Below, piece after piece: positions 21,779-33,664 of a DNA stretch of 64,000 bases. The first letter of the stretch is position 1. Each line of letters opens with the position of its first letter. Below the pieces are notes generated by a model that worked only from the letters and a program-made list of their open reading frames with translations, was not told where the DNA came from and made no database searches. Position numbers and translations under genes: made by a program. The stretch is from Auriscalpium vulgare (Eukaryota > Basidiomycota > Agaricomycetes > Russulales > Auriscalpiaceae), in contig JAHBBC010000011.1 in the NCBI GenBank assembly GCA_019915015.1, forward strand, positions 1,178,001-1,242,000, read 5' to 3'.

Positions 21779-22410
21779 GATGAGGGGAATTACAGGATGC
21801 TAAGGGTCGCCGTTGTGCTTGGGACGAGGAGGGGAAGTTTTGAAGCGAGCTTATCAGGGCGACGGTGAAGCATTTGAGGTCGAGTGAGCGCTTGACTATA
21901 GACGCGCGAAAAATCACGTGCACAACGCATGCTTGAAGTCTTGAACGGTACTTTCCAAGTAACTGCCGTACACAAGTAGCTGTCTTAGTAAATCTGGGGA
22001 AGAAAGTGGGCTCGTGGAGGTCGGTTACACCTCCACGCGTGCATGTATTAATGATGCGTTCCCAATCGACAGTGTGATGGTCGCGATAATTCAATTACAA
22101 GTGTATCACAAATGATGCTGTAGTCATCGGATGACAGTGCATCCCCGGAAGACGGAAGAGGAGCTATTCGAAAGGATCAACAAAGAATACTTATGCTGGC
22201 AGTCGAGGGCCTGTAAGGAGATTGAGGTCGAGTCGAAAGTCACAAGCAATAAACGCGACAATCAACGACCGAGGCTTTAATTCGTCCTTTTCTTCCATTT
22301 TAGTAATTTATACACGTTTCCTGTCTTTTCTTGGCCCAGCTGTCAGACACAAGCGCGCCGGTTATTAGACGCCCACAACGCGCTCTTCCTCCCACCACCT
22401 TGTGCCAGCG
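21779..22410. other. Divergent promoter region (membrane protein / RAD18)
   Basis: Non-coding, AT-richer. It lies between two divergently transcribed genes. No specific motif assigned. Confidence 0.4.
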
Positions 22411-23962
22411 ATGGGCAAAAACAACGTCCAGGACTTGCTCAACAACGCGGGCATCCAGGATCCTTTTGACTTTTCCCAGAAGATTCTGCAGGATCTTGAC
22501 AGTGCGGTGCGCTGCAAGATCTGCTCTGAATTATATGCCGCGCCTGTCGTGCTCGCGTGCGGCCACTGCTTCTGCTCGCTCGTGCGTGATGCTTGCCGTC
22601 TAGCAATCATCGACGCTGACCATGAGGTTGCGCTGGATAGTGTGCGCGTAGTCAGTTGAGTGAGAAGGAGGCATGTCCGGCGTGTTGGAAACCCGCAACG
22701 GAGGACCAGCTACGCATAAACCCCGCCATGGAAGAGGCTGTCATCGCGTGGAAGGCTGCCCGGTGCGCCCCTACCTCTCCAACTCTCTCTCGTACTTACT
22801 GTTACTTGCATTAGCGCATTCGTCGTCCGCTTGGCCACCGACGACCACATCCGCCAGACGCGTCCACAGACACCCGAGCCCCGACCGACAAAGAAACGTC
22901 GAATGTCACCGGCTTCGGACTCGGACATCGAGATGCTTGAGCAGCCCGCAGCAGGCCCGTCGACGCCGCGCAAACCAACGAAACGCCCCAGCCCGCCAGC
23001 TCAGCCTAAACCAAAGTCAACGGCTCGCTCGCGCAGCTCTGAACCACCAGGTTCGCCATATCGTACTTGCATTCGTTCTGCATAGCTGATACATGTTCTT
23101 CAGTTGACGATAAATTCATTGACTGTCCAGCGTGTGCGCACCGTGTACATATGGACAAGATCAACCAGCACCTTGACAGCGGGTGTAAACTGCCGCCGAG
23201 CACCGTGACGACGAGCGCCAAACAGAAGGACGCATGGTCGAAGATATTTAGCGGGGAGACACGTAAGAAGGGCAAGGACAGGTGGGTTGTAGCACATATT
23301 CAATCAGGCGTACCTCACCCGCGCGGTCATAGGACAGGGGATGATGCGCCACTACCAAAGGTGTCCTACGCCGTGCTCAAGGAAAAGCAGATTCGGGAAC
23401 TTCTAGCAGAACACGACCTCCCGACAACAGGCGAGCGTAGCCTGCTCATTGCGCGACATCAACGGTACGCACTGCGCATCGCCTAATTCATCCTCACCTC
23501 ATCACGTACTGGGATAGATGGATCACGCTCTACAACGCGAACCTCGACCACCACCCGTCACAACGGCGGCGCACCGCAGAACTGCGCACGGAACTGCGCA
23601 AGTGGGAAGATGACCGCAAGGCTATCACGAAGCGGGGCACGGCAAAGGAGGTCGCGCAGGCGGTGAATCTGACACAGCATCAGGTGAACATTAAATTAAT
23701 TCAGCTTTTGTGAAGATGCTCATATACAATGTAGAGAGACAACAAGGCGGAATTCGCCGTTCTCGTAGCCCGCGCGCGTCCGAAGAAGGCGACGGTGGCC
23801 GTGTCGACTTCTTCTGGTCTAGCTGAGCTTGATGCCGACGGTTGTTCTTCACCTCCAGCTGACAAGGAGCACGATTTGGACGCGTCGGACACGCAGGTGG
23901 ATATGATTATTGTGGATCCTGATGCACCCAGGCCAAAGGAATCCGCGATTCTCGTCGAGTAG
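22411..23962 (+). CDS. RAD18: Postreplication repair E3 ubiquitin ligase RAD18
   Basis: Six to seven exons. The N-terminal C3HC4 RING reads CKICSELYAAPVVLACGHCF then CSLC and, across a spliced junction, CPACWKP. After a proline/serine linker with KKRRMSP and PRKPTKRPSPP there is a UBZ4-type zinc finger (CPAC..H..H...C at VDDKFIDCPACAHRVHM) and then a SAP motif (LKEKQIRELLAEHDLPTTGE with RHQRWITLYNANLD), exactly the Rad18 order RING-UBZ-SAP. The C-terminal tail is acidic. Rad18 pairs with the E2 Rad6 to monoubiquitinate PCNA at stalled forks. ATG at 22411 is the first in frame with the RING. Total about 400 aa, normal for fungal Rad18. Confidence 0.92.
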
Positions 23963-24573
23963 CCATAAACGCAGTCGGCATCCCGCGCTTTCGCAGGTGT
24001 GTGGCGCGCGCCGCAAACCCTTTGTACTTATTGGATATCAGGGCCTCCGCCCAATGCACACCGTCTTCTCGGACACGCCCTCGACAATGGCGCCTTTGTC
24101 CCCCGGACCTAAGGCCTGGCTATGTGCGCAATGCCGGAAAATTGCTCGGCTCGCGTCGGCTTGCATTCTGTTGAAGGCACCTGGAAGGCACATCGCGACG
24201 GTCGCGTGGCTTTCTCTCGCCACGCGACGCGTACGCTACCTTTGTTCCGGCGATATGTAAGCGAGGCAACCCGACGCCCGACGCGCGCCCGCTCTTTGCT
24301 GGCGGAGACGAAAGGCCGACATCCCCTGCGGCTTTGTCCCGTACTCCGCGTGCGAAGCGGGAGGCGGTTCCGATGAGCCGTTGGGCTGCGCGCCACTGGC
24401 CACTCCCTTTGTGCAGCTTGGCATCGGTGCCACTGAGGAATGCTTCGCTCTGGGACATATAAGACGGGCGGGACAGCAGCACATTATTGCTAAGGCTCTA
24501 ATTTCCTCTCTCTCTCCATCTGAAACCCTATATCCCATCCGCTCTCACACCCAAATATCTACTGTTGGTTGAC
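23963..24573. other. Intergenic with core promoter
   Basis: GC-rich spacer without a convincing gene; open frames on the minus strand lack family or splice support. Confidence 0.45.
24457..24465 (+). promoter_or_regulatory. Candidate TATA box
   Basis: GGACATATAAGACGG lies about 110 bp before the start codon of the DUF7330 gene at 24574 and is followed by a pyrimidine-rich CTCTCTCTCC leader, the usual fungal promoter layout. Confidence 0.5.
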
Positions 24574-25425
24574 ATGACTCGTTATTTATCTGTTCGTCTC
24601 TTCCCATTGCCACCTGCACAGCAACCGGACTGACCACGTACCGCCCACAGCAACCCAACCCGTCCACGGTGGCGTTCGGCTGCGCCGACACCGACACCGA
24701 CACCACGCACCTCGTCCCCGAGGCGCCCTCCACGCGCCTGTCGTCCGCCAAAAAGGCGAAGGCGCGCCGCCTCCCCCGCCTGCGCCTGCGCCTCCCCGCG
24801 AAGAAGCGCGTGCCCGCGCCGACGCGGCGCATTAGCGAGCAAGTCGTGCCTGTGCCCTCGCGCGGCGTCGGCCCAACGCGCCGCCACGCGGAGATCGTTA
24901 CGCTGCACGAACCGCTCGTGCTTCGGATCTCGTTGCTTAGCCCGTTCCCGGGCGACGCGCCTGAGCCGCTGGCTCGTAGCGGCATCGAGGTGTGGAGCTA
25001 CAAGGGCCGCGTGCGCGCCGAGGTCGTACGTGCTCTCCCATCCCTCCCCAACTATGATCGACACTGACATGCTTATGCTTTTGTAGTTTCGCCTGTGCGG
25101 CGCGGAAAACCACGCGTTCAGACTTGTGGTCATGGCCCGCAACGAGCCCGTCACGATTGTGCTGCCCGCCCACTTCCGCGGCGCGCTCGCAGTCGCGTCG
25201 CACGCGGACGCGTCGCGCCGCCCGCGCGTGTCCTGCGCGCCCGCCGTGCGCCGCGCGCTGCGTCGGGGGGATGTCCACTTCGGCGCTGCGGCCGATACGC
25301 GCGAGGACGAAGTCAAGGTGCAGACGCGCGGGCGTATCACGCTCCTCATGATGAGCGACGAAGGGCTGCCGCGCGAAGAGTGGTTCCGCCGCGAGGCGGG
25401 ATGGTTCTGGCGCCGCCGCGTGTGA
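24574..25425 (+). CDS. DUF7330-domain protein, copy 1
   Basis: Three exons: a 7-nt first coding exon (ATGACTC), a short intron ending CTGCACAG, a long exon and a final exon after a GTACGT...TTTGTAG intron at about 25029. Protein about 230 aa: PTGLTTYRPQQPN, basic linker, LVLRISLLSPFPG, SGIEVWSYKGRVRAEV-FRLCG, then VIMARNEPVTIVLPAHFRG-like strand, RRALRRGDVHFGA, DEVKVQTRGRITLLM and a C-terminal WFRREAGWFWRRRV. The SYKG.V..E, LPxxFRG and TxxGxI strands match basidiomycete DUF7330 proteins, which are of unknown function. The second DUF7330 gene is at 28694. Confidence 0.7.
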
Positions 25426-25835
25426 GCCCCGGAAGCGGGACACTAAATCGAACGCACTGTCGGACTGCCTGCGAATTGGCCGACTCCATTCATTTGTTTG
25501 CTGTATTGTTGACCGTGCGCGTAAGGCGGTTCGCGGGCGAATCGGGCGGGGGCGCGGTTGTCCTTTGCCCTGTCCTTCGCTGAATCGCCGGTAGTTAGTC
25601 ACTGTAGCCATTAGTTATGTAATTACGATAGTTATGAATGATTATGATACGCATGTATCCTTTGGAATATTTGAAGACTCCTGTCCCAGATTCCGACCGG
25701 CAACGGGTCAAACAGTGGCCACGTGACAGCATAACTCATCATCGCGGCCGAGTTGTACCCGAAGTCTTTGACAATGACATGCGAACACTCCCACTGAACA
25801 CCGTCAGCTCATGAAAACGATCTCCCATCATCTAC
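25426..25835. other. Intergenic
   Basis: Nothing recognisable. Confidence 0.45.
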
Positions 25836-27478
25836 ATGGCTCCAGACCACATTCCCTTCGAAATCTGGGCCGCTGTTTTCGCCACCGTCGACGACTCGGC
25901 CACCCTCACCGTGTGCGCTAGGGTCTCCAGTACGTTCTGGGCCGCCGCGGTGCCCTGGCTCTACCGCGAAATTCGTGTGTTGCATCCCGACAGAGGCGCT
26001 GCTGTACGTTGCCGGCTTTTGACCGTTGACCCTGGCTGACCCGCCCGTAGATACGGGGCAATCGCGCGTTTGATGCCGTTGAGGCGCACCCGCGTCTGCG
26101 TGCGTATGTGCGCTCTGTCTACCACGATGGTGCGTTTTCCGCCTCTCGCGCTGCTGACAGTCTCACTAACGAGGCGTGCGCTTTCACGCAGTCATGGACA
26201 TGGTCATCTGGCGCCCGTACATGCGCGTCGCGTACAATGACGACCGCTGGGCACACGCGACGCCCTGGACGTCCTTCCTGCCGCAGCTCCCGAACTTGAC
26301 GTCGTACACGCTCACGGGCGTGTTCCAGGTGTCGCGTCAGCTTGTCGGCGTGGTCGTCGATGTGCTGCGCCAATGTCCAAGCCTCGAGGAGGTGCATTGG
26401 TTGTTCGAGATCCACCCAACGATTGTTCCGCTTATCACACAGCTCAAGACGGTCAAGGAGGTGGAGCTGCAGCATCCGAGTGTGCGCACGCTGGCACTGC
26501 TGGGCCCTGCGATGCAGGAGATTACAAACCTCAAAGGGCTGCATATACGGGTGCGAACGTTGCCGAATCTTGTTAGTGTATGTGCATTAAAATATTCCTG
26601 CAGGTTACGGAGGGATTGCATCTGAGCCCGGCCGAGGGACTGCTACTGGACAGTCAAGATTTGACGGCTTTGACACATCTGACGATCGGGCGTGGACACA
26701 CTATGTCGAGGGATCAGTTACGTGCCTCATTGCGAGGCACGCCAAATCTTGAAGCTCTCGATATATTTTATGACAATTTCTGCCACCAGGTCCGCCCTTT
26801 TACCTCCTGACAGCGTGCTTCATCGAACTGACTCTGTGTTTCCGCACAGGCACACGATTCGCGCTCCTTCAAGGGCCTGTCGCGCCTGCGTCGCCTGACT
26901 GTCCGCCATCAGGGCGTCGGCCTGCCCACCCAGTTCTCCGAGATGTTTTCCTGGATCATGAGCATCGCCACCGGCGCGCCGCTTGAGTACATCGCCATTG
27001 TCTCAGACGATGACCGCAGCTGCAAGTCGGGTACCACCAACACCGACATGGCCTTACGTTACCCCACGCTGCGGACGTTAGATGTTCCGCACGTGCGACT
27101 GCTCTCCCATCAATTCATTGAGATTGTGGAGCACTGCCGACAGATGGAGTACATGTCGTTCTTGCTGGAGACTGGGTCCTACTCTGTAAGCTTTTTTCAC
27201 ATGGCTTTTGCTTCCGGCATTGGGTCTGATGCTGGTCATATGTAGCGCTTTCAGACCCTGGTGCGGCCAGATCATGAATTTGGTAAGTATCTAGAGCTTC
27301 CCGACTTCAGGAAGGCGCCCAAGCACGGAACGTCCGCACGATACCGGCGGGGTGGATAGCAGCGTGCTTTGCTCGCGACGCACGCGGAATATTGCATGCT
27401 TATCCTGGATTTGTCCGGTGCCGTGGCCCGGCCTACCATATAGTTCTCGGACACAAGTTGTGCCGAGTCATGCTCTGA
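25836..27478 (+). CDS. F-box / leucine-rich-repeat-like protein
   Basis: Starts MAPDHIPFEIWAAVFATVDD and continues LTVCARVSSTFWAAAVPWLY, a typical basidiomycete F-box. After that come leucine-patterned strands (LPQLPNLTSYTLTGVF, LRQCPSLEEVHWLFEI, LKTVKEVELQHPSVRTLALL, LTALTHLTIGRGHT, GTPNLEALDIFYDNF, LSRLRRLTVRHQGVG, YPTLRTLDVPHVRLL), so it is LRR-like. About seven exons with introns near 26000, 26130, 26575, 26790, 27187 and 27282. The last exon (about 27352-27478) is inferred from a GTAAGT...GGATAG intron and ends ..HKLCRVML; without that splice the protein would stop near 27357. It is not of the minus-strand F-box family at 6.6-20 kb. Likely SCF adaptor. Confidence 0.7.
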
Positions 27479-27612
27479 AACTTCCGAGTCGACCTGTGGG
27501 TTCAAAGATTTTATCCCACCGGTGCGGCTGCCCCACATGAGCCGACAATTTTTTGTGGTTGTGCATCCACCAGGCGAATCTGCACGGCGTTGTTGCCTGA
27601 TCTAGCAACGCT

Positions 27613-28345
27613 CATCACGCTTCATCAAATCAGCGCAGCGATCCTCCCATCGCTTTTTGATCTGTGTTTCCAGCCGACATTCTGCCAACTGTGGTCTTCT
27701 GCAGGGCCTGCCGTGTTTCTTTGTTCATTCCTACAGAACCTCTGCGCCACTGGATGCCTTCTCGCTCTTCTCGGGTTCGGAATCAATTAGAGGCATCGCA
27801 TGCACAGTTGCGTACGTGCGTGCCTGATGCGACGACCCTAGCCTACTATCTGTGGCAAACGTATTTCGATCTCTACATATGTCGTTGCTTGGATATCGAC
27901 ATCGCCCGGACACAGCCTCATTCGTTCCGTCATTACCCCGCACGCGCCATTCCCCACCCTCCGACTGCACGGTCGCTCACGTCCTCATGCCGACAGCGAC
28001 GTACTCGAGGTACGGACATGTGCTTGGCTACGCGCGCAAGGCAACACAGGCCTGTCTGTTTCCCAAGGCATAGGGCATGCGGCGCAGCAACCTTGCGCCC
28101 GGCATGCATGGTTGACAGGCGGACAAGGCCTGCGGGCTGCATCAGGGCATTGTGCATCCGCCTGCAGCAACGCGCAAGTTCCAAAGAATGGACGTCTCTT
28201 ACTCGGCACAAGACGCTGGGCGGAAATGGAAATGGAACGGGGGCGTGCGCCTCGATGTGCAGAGGACTTCCGGGTCGGGGACAAGCACGGTGGCGTGCCA
28301 GCGCCGTGTCTGTTGAAGTACAAGCGTGCGAGGACGGGGCTACGT
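27613..28345 (+). repeat. 733-bp dispersed repeat, left copy
   Basis: Almost identical, in inverted orientation, to 62976-63706. The only differences I noticed are in homopolymer length (five T against four near 27653). It carries a 237-codon open frame shared by both copies without recognisable domain. No terminal inverted repeat, TG..CA ends or target duplication are evident, so its class is unknown; a truncated transposon or a duplicated segment is likely. Confidence 0.85.
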
Positions 28346-28582
28346 GGATATGGAGAGCGCCGGGGATATCCTGGGAGGAGAACAAGGACGGTCGTATGCG
28401 GGCATCGGCCGGCGCAGTGCCGGCGCCCATCCCGATCACTGGACCTGCCTGATCGGGCAGCCGAGCACCGCACCTCGTGGTTCCTCGCAAGTAACTTTTT
28501 GTTTCAAGTACAAGGAGACCTAAAACGAGCCCGGACAAAGCATTGAAAGCAACGCAGGTCCCTTGTACCTTCTGCGACGCCC

Positions 28583-28590
28583 CGCTATAT
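28583..28590 (+). promoter_or_regulatory. Candidate TATA box
   Basis: GCTATATAGTCCCCCCC sits about 105 bp upstream of the start at 28694. Confidence 0.5.
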
Positions 28591-28693
28591 AGTCCCCCCC
28601 ATGGGTCGTCGCAGGCACAAGCACTCATCCCGCGCAAAGACCCATTGTCTCGCCGCCGTCTTTCACCTCTTCTTCTCTTGTCCATCTTGCACC

Positions 28694-29593
28694 ATGTTTC
28701 GCTCATCACCATACCCCATTCCCAGTCCGTCTTCGGTAAGTGCATAGCGTCGCAAATGGCCACATGGACTGCGCTGACCAATCCCCGTAGGCGTCCAGCT
28801 CCTCGTTATCTTCCTCGGAGAACACGCCGCAACATGTACGTCTTCCTGTAGAGTGGGCTAGGTCGACGCAGCTGACACGCCGCACAGCTTGACAATGTTT
28901 TCGTCGGCACGCACAAGCTGCACTATCTGCCGCGGCAGCAGTGGGACTTTGTCGCAGACGCGGACGACCAGTCCATCGACCTATCCATGATCATCCCGCA
29001 CTACCGCGCCCACAATCAGCCAAACGACTATCGGCTGAGCATGCACATACACAGTCGGCAGGGGGAGATAAAGACCACAGTCGTACGCATGCTCTTCTCT
29101 GCTTTTACTGGCTTTTTGACCGACAGCTACTCCTCTGCAGTGCCGCAAATCCCCCCGCTCGCCATTCTTCCTCTTCGTGCACTCCTCCAGCACCGCACCT
29201 GTCACGCTGTACCTCCCGTCCGACTTCTGCGGGGTGATCCGCCTCCCCTCGCGGAAGCAGAACGTGTCCCTCTCGCCGTCCTTCTCCGCGAGGGTGCTCC
29301 CGCGCGTGCACTGGCGCTCCGCGGGCGGCGCAGGCAGCATGCGCAAGTCGTCGCTGTTCGAGGACGAGGATGAGCACGGGCGCGCGGACGAGGTCGAGGT
29401 GTGCGCGGCGGGCCCGCTCACGCTGCGCGTGTGGGACGTCGTCGAGGGCGCGCCGGAGCGCCCTGCGCGCGAGTCTTGGCGCAAGATGGTGAAGCGCGCG
29501 ACGAGCAGGGGCAACATCCGCCAACAAGCACAGCAACAGCAACAACAGCAGCAACAGCAGGCCATCGACTGGGATTTCTTGCTTGACGATTAG
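28694..29593 (+). CDS. DUF7330-domain protein, copy 2
   Basis: Four exons: MFRSSPYPIPSPSS, SSSLSSSENTPQH, LDNVFVGTHKLHYLPRQQWD to GEIKTTV, and after an intron ending CTCTGCAG the last exon CRKSPRSPFFLFVHSSSTAP. It continues VTLYLPSDFCGVIRLPSRKQ, VSLSPSFSARVL, CAAGPLTLRVWDV and ends with a glutamine tract (ten or so CAA/CAG codons) and AIDWDFLLDD. The strand pattern (HSRQGEIKT.., FLFVHSSS.PVTLYLPSDF.G) is that of DUF7330. Same family as 24574-25425 but with low identity. The Q-tract is a likely length polymorphism. Function unknown. Confidence 0.7.
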
Positions 29594-30209
29594 AGCGCTC
29601 GTCCGTGACCCTGGTTTCTCTTTCGGTTAGATTCATATGGACTGCCCCACATCACTATATCACTTCGTTCCCCTGCAATCTCACTTGCACATTACTTATC
29701 AACTTATACGTTTTATATGTGTAGCACATCTCACCCACTCTGTAGCAATACCCTCCTCGCATTATCCCCCGCATTGGCTCGCATTGGCCAGTCTTGCCTC
29801 CTACCACGCTTCGGGCTATTATGACTATCTCCGCCTAATACACACTACTTGCGACCCAAAGTCGCTGTGATCCTCTTATTATGCATGTGTGTTTGGCCAT
29901 TGATGCATTATGATCGTGGGTCTACCCTTGCTCGCACGTATACCAGTCAGTGATTGACATGTCGGAAGGTCTCGAGACGGCGCGCACAGGTTGAGCGTCG
30001 CGCTCGCAGCCACCGAAGAATGAAGGACACGACATTGTGTCAGGTGCAACCGCCTCAGATTCACTAAATTTCAGGCTGTTCAGAAGTAGAGGATGAGTGT
30101 GTTCGACACACATATGAATTTGATGCTACAAACCGTGATATCGCTACATAAATCGGGCGCCCACTACCTCCTTGACATCGGCGAGCAACCGCAACCGCAC
30201 CGCCGCTGC
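29594..30209. other. Intergenic, convergent 3' ends
   Basis: AT-richer spacer; no gene seen. Confidence 0.5.
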
Positions 30210-30935
30210 TCACGCATCCGCCGGCTGTCCACGCCTGCCTGCGCCCTCGAGACACGTCTCGAGCACCTCCACGAGCGCGGGGTTCTCAAGCGCCGCAGCG
30301 ACGCGTTCCTTGTCGTTGAGCTGTTTGTTCACTGGGCGCGGTCGTGCGTAAGTGGCGCACCGGCGGCGCAGGGTAGGCACTCACCGGCATTTTCGCTCTG
30401 ATGGGAGCCTGGCTTCACCTTGATGTCGACCTTGAAACGGGTCGGGAGGCTGCGTAGGAGGCGCACGCGGATGGAAAGGCCTGTCGGGGTGGATTGAATT
30501 GAATTGAGTTGGTCGGATGATGATGGATGCGTACCAATGAGCGTGGACATCCCGCAGTGCGGCACCGTCGGCGTGAACTCGACGAAGACGTGATTCTTGT
30601 GGTTCGTGACGGTGACTTGCGGCGCAGAGACGACCGCGAGCTGCTCGAGTGTCATTGAGCGGTGCTCCGGGTCGCTGATCGAGCGTATGAGATCTGCACG
30701 GCGCGCACACAGGTGCTCTCTATCAATCACACGGCGCAACGCGAGCGTGTCGGAGGACGGGCGCACCGAAGACCTCGTCCCCGTCGATGGGTTCCTCGCC
30801 GTCGTCGGAACCATAGTCGTCCTCGTCCTCGTCGGTGATCCAGAGCGAGTGCCGCTCACTGGCGGACTTGCGCCGGGTCCAGCTACTGCCGGTGTTGACG
30901 ATCGTTGGATTTGGGTTGAAGGCCTCTGCGGACAT
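30210..30935 (-). CDS. CIA2: Cytosolic iron-sulfur assembly factor CIA2 (MIP18/DUF59 family)
   Basis: Four exons: [19 protein letters not shown] with an acidic stretch ([18 protein letters not shown]) to DEVF, then [40 protein letters not shown] with the conserved reactive cysteine in [30 protein letters not shown] with KPGSHQSE, and the last exon [20 protein letters not shown] plus ETCLEGA. The DUF59 domain occupies most of the protein. CIA2 links the Nar1/Cia1/Met18 targeting complex to nuclear and cytosolic Fe-S client proteins. Divergent from DCN1, whose start is 256 bp away. Confidence 0.93.
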
Positions 30936-31191
30936 GGTGGCCAGATACAAGAGCTACAGCGAGCAGTGCAAGTCAGCAATTAGGCGTCGGCCGACGGTCC
31001 GAACACAAGAGTGTGCGGGCGCCTAATGGACACGTGGATTAGGCGCCGCGGGGCGCGCCTTCGTCTCACCTTCAAGTCGGTCCACCTCTTTGCTCGACGC
31101 GCCGTCCAGAACTTCCTGTATCCCTTCCCCAACCGCGCAATATCCTTCGCATCTATTTGTACCTCCCTTTGCATCCCATTTGCTCTCTCAA

Positions 31192-33467
31192 TGCCGCCGA
31201 AAGTGAGCACTGCTCCAACCGCTCTTTTTCTGCGCCTAATGACACGCTTCCCCCACGCGTTTCCTCACACATCGACAGCGTAAAGCGACTGAAGCTGCTC
31301 CTGCAGAGACGTCGACTAGGGCGACGCGAAGTTCTGCGCGTTCTGCGAAGATGGACGCGTCTGACGGTGCGTGTGGGCCCTGGAGTCGTTAGGAGTGATT
31401 TGACGAGGGGTCCTGTTGCGCAGCGGTCGCGGCGGTCGCAGCCCCATCACGAAGCTCGAAAAGGTGCGTGCTGTCTACGCGAGAGCCGGGCTCTCTTGTT
31501 CACGCACTAGACTAGCTGGGTGCTTATGCTCTGTTTCTCCAGGACCGCAAAGGCTGCTGCGATCTCTGATGGCGAGGCCGACGTAAGTGCTACTCATTCA
31601 CTGCATGGGATTCACCTCATTCTGAGAAGGCTGAGGCACCACCGAAGAAGGCGAAAGTTGCAAAGGCAAGCACGGCGAAGGCCAAGGCAACCAAGGCGGC
31701 GAAAACGTCTGCAACAAAGTGAGCATTATTTTCTTCCGAGGTTCATCGAATACCCCTCCTTCGCGTGATCTGCACGCCTCCTATTTTAATTTGCTGCCCG
31801 GCTGTCTGACGCGTATATGCGGACACTGGGGGCGCCCAAACACTGATACAAGCCTGCTGACGCACAAAGTCAGAGCAGCGAGCAACAAGAAGAAGCTGTC
31901 TGACTCTGCTGTCGATGGGTGAGCTTTATATGTTATCCTGTGTCTCTCTTCTCATCTCCATCGACCGCATTCCTTGTCCTCGTCGACTTCGCACCAGGGC
32001 CGAAGTCGCTGACGTAAGCATTTCATTATGTTGCTCGTCCGCTCGGCTAAGGCCGCGCATCCGACATTTAGGAACCCGTCAAACCTATCCAAAAGAGGTA
32101 TGTCATGCTGTGCGCGTGCGCGCCCGGTTGCTCTGCACCACGTCGTTCGCCCGCCAGCTCGCGTTTCTTCACCCCACGAGACGTGTCTTTCTGCTTTTCG
32201 GGTGCCGCTTTGCTGGTAGGCGGTGGGCTGTGCTTCTGTGTGCTAGCGGCTCTCTCGCGCGCCCATGCGGCTGCACAACCTCCTTTGCTGCTCGACCGAC
32301 GCTAATTTCGACCCCGACGTTGACAGCGATGTCAAGAAGCCCGCCACCAAGACCGACGTAGGGACTTTCTTCTTCTTTCCCTTTATTACCGCAGACTTGA
32401 CTAATTGGATTGCCCAGAAACCCGAACCCTATTCTGCTTCTGCGGCAGGCGCGCTGTTCCAAGCGTATGCCGATCCTGACGAGCCTGCTACCATCGGTGC
32501 AGAAGGATTCGAGCGCTTGTGTACCGACGCGGACATACCCCTGGACGGCGCGATACCGCTGCTACTGGCGTGGCAGCTCGACGCGAAGGAGATGGGCAAG
32601 ATATCGAAGGAGGACTGGGTGCGAGGGACGGATGCTCTCCAGTTGCGTGGCCTTTCTCTACCTTCGTTCTGCTTGCTCACCCACCGGCATCAGTGTTTCC
32701 TCTCTTGCTATGCTTGCGCTTGCGCTCAGCGACCTGCATGCACTCCTTATCCTCAACGAGCCGTCGCCCGCACCTTCAATTACGACTTCTACCCCCGCGA
32801 AGAAGAAGAAAGGCTCCGCCGAGGCGCCCGCCAAGACATCCTACAACCGCACGCGGTATCAGCGCTACGCCGCAGACCCCAACAAGGCGTTCGGCGAACT
32901 GTACGCCTTCTGCTTTGTCCTTGCCAAACCAGAGTGCGTGTCCCTTTTACCTTCGGGGATGATGGTATGAATTGTGCGCCCGGATTGTGCAGGGGCTCGC
33001 GCAACATCGACATGGATACCGCGACAGCGCTCTGGGGTGTAGTGCTGAACCCACGGTATCCGCTAATCACGGACGTGATCGCCTACATCACCGTGAGTAA
33101 CATGCCGGCCTGCTGCGTCGGCAGAAGACTGATGAACGTCGCGCGTGCAGGAGGCGGGTACTTACAAGGGCGTCAACAAAGACTTGTGGAGCATGGTACG
33201 TTTCACGGAATCTTCGGGGCAGTGCTGGAAATTTTCTGACTACGTATTCCATCTACTCCCTGTGCAGATGCTGGAATTCTGCAAGGGTGTCAAGCTGGAT
33301 CTCTCGGATTACGAGGCAGATGGCGTCAGTGCTCATACATCCTGTCCCTTCTCTGCGCTGATGATCGCATCGAGCTGCAGGCATGGCCTACGCTAGTCGA
33401 CGATTTCGTTTCGTGGAAGAAGGCAAAGGATGCGAATGGGACTCCGGCGGAGCCGATGGCCGAATGA
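31192..33467 (+). CDS. DCN1: Defective-in-cullin-neddylation protein (DCN1/DCUN1 family)
   Basis: About ten exons, the first few tiny (MPPK, then RKATEAAPAETSTRATRSSA, several lysine/alanine-rich pieces). The potentiating-neddylation domain starts at YSASAAGALFQAYADPDEPA, IGAEGFERLCTDADIPLDGA, LLAWQLDAKEMGKISKEDWV, and after a linker insertion (PSPAPSITTSTPAKKKKG) continues NKAFGELYAFCFVLAKPEGS, RNIDMDTATALWGVVLNPRY, LITDVIAYIT, YKGVNKDLWSM, MLEFCKGVKLDLSDYEADG and AWPTLVDDFVSWKK. Dcn1 is the scaffold E3 that promotes Nedd8 transfer from Ubc12 to cullins, thereby activating the SCF ligases in which F-box proteins work. The lysine-rich N-terminal extension replaces the UBA domain of yeast Dcn1. 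Confidence 0.9.
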
Positions 33468-33664
33468 CCATGCACTTGATTTGTTCTCTGCCATCCAAAC
33501 TTCTGCGCCTTCATTCGCGGTATTCTTGAGTCCTGCACGCAAACTTCAATCACCATGACTCCTCATACATCACATCGCATGTTTATTACGCAGTATACAA
33601 TCGGCAGCAATGCCGCTATTGACATCTTCACCACCTCGTCGCAAACCTCATTGGCATTCCGCCT
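33468..33664. other. Convergent 3' spacer
   Basis: Short spacer between DCN1 and the P450; nothing else seen. Confidence 0.5.

Noticed and set aside
24109..24538. Minus-strand ORFs in the spacer after RAD18
   Set aside because: Arginine-rich chance frames in GC-rich DNA, overlapping one another in three frames; no family or splice support.
27613..28345. Solo LTR of a retrotransposon
   Set aside because: Ends are not TG..CA and no 4-6 bp target duplication flanks either copy.
27664..28452. 262-codon ORF as a real gene
   Set aside because: Lies within the dispersed repeat, has no recognisable domain or introns, and an overlapping antisense ORF is equally long.
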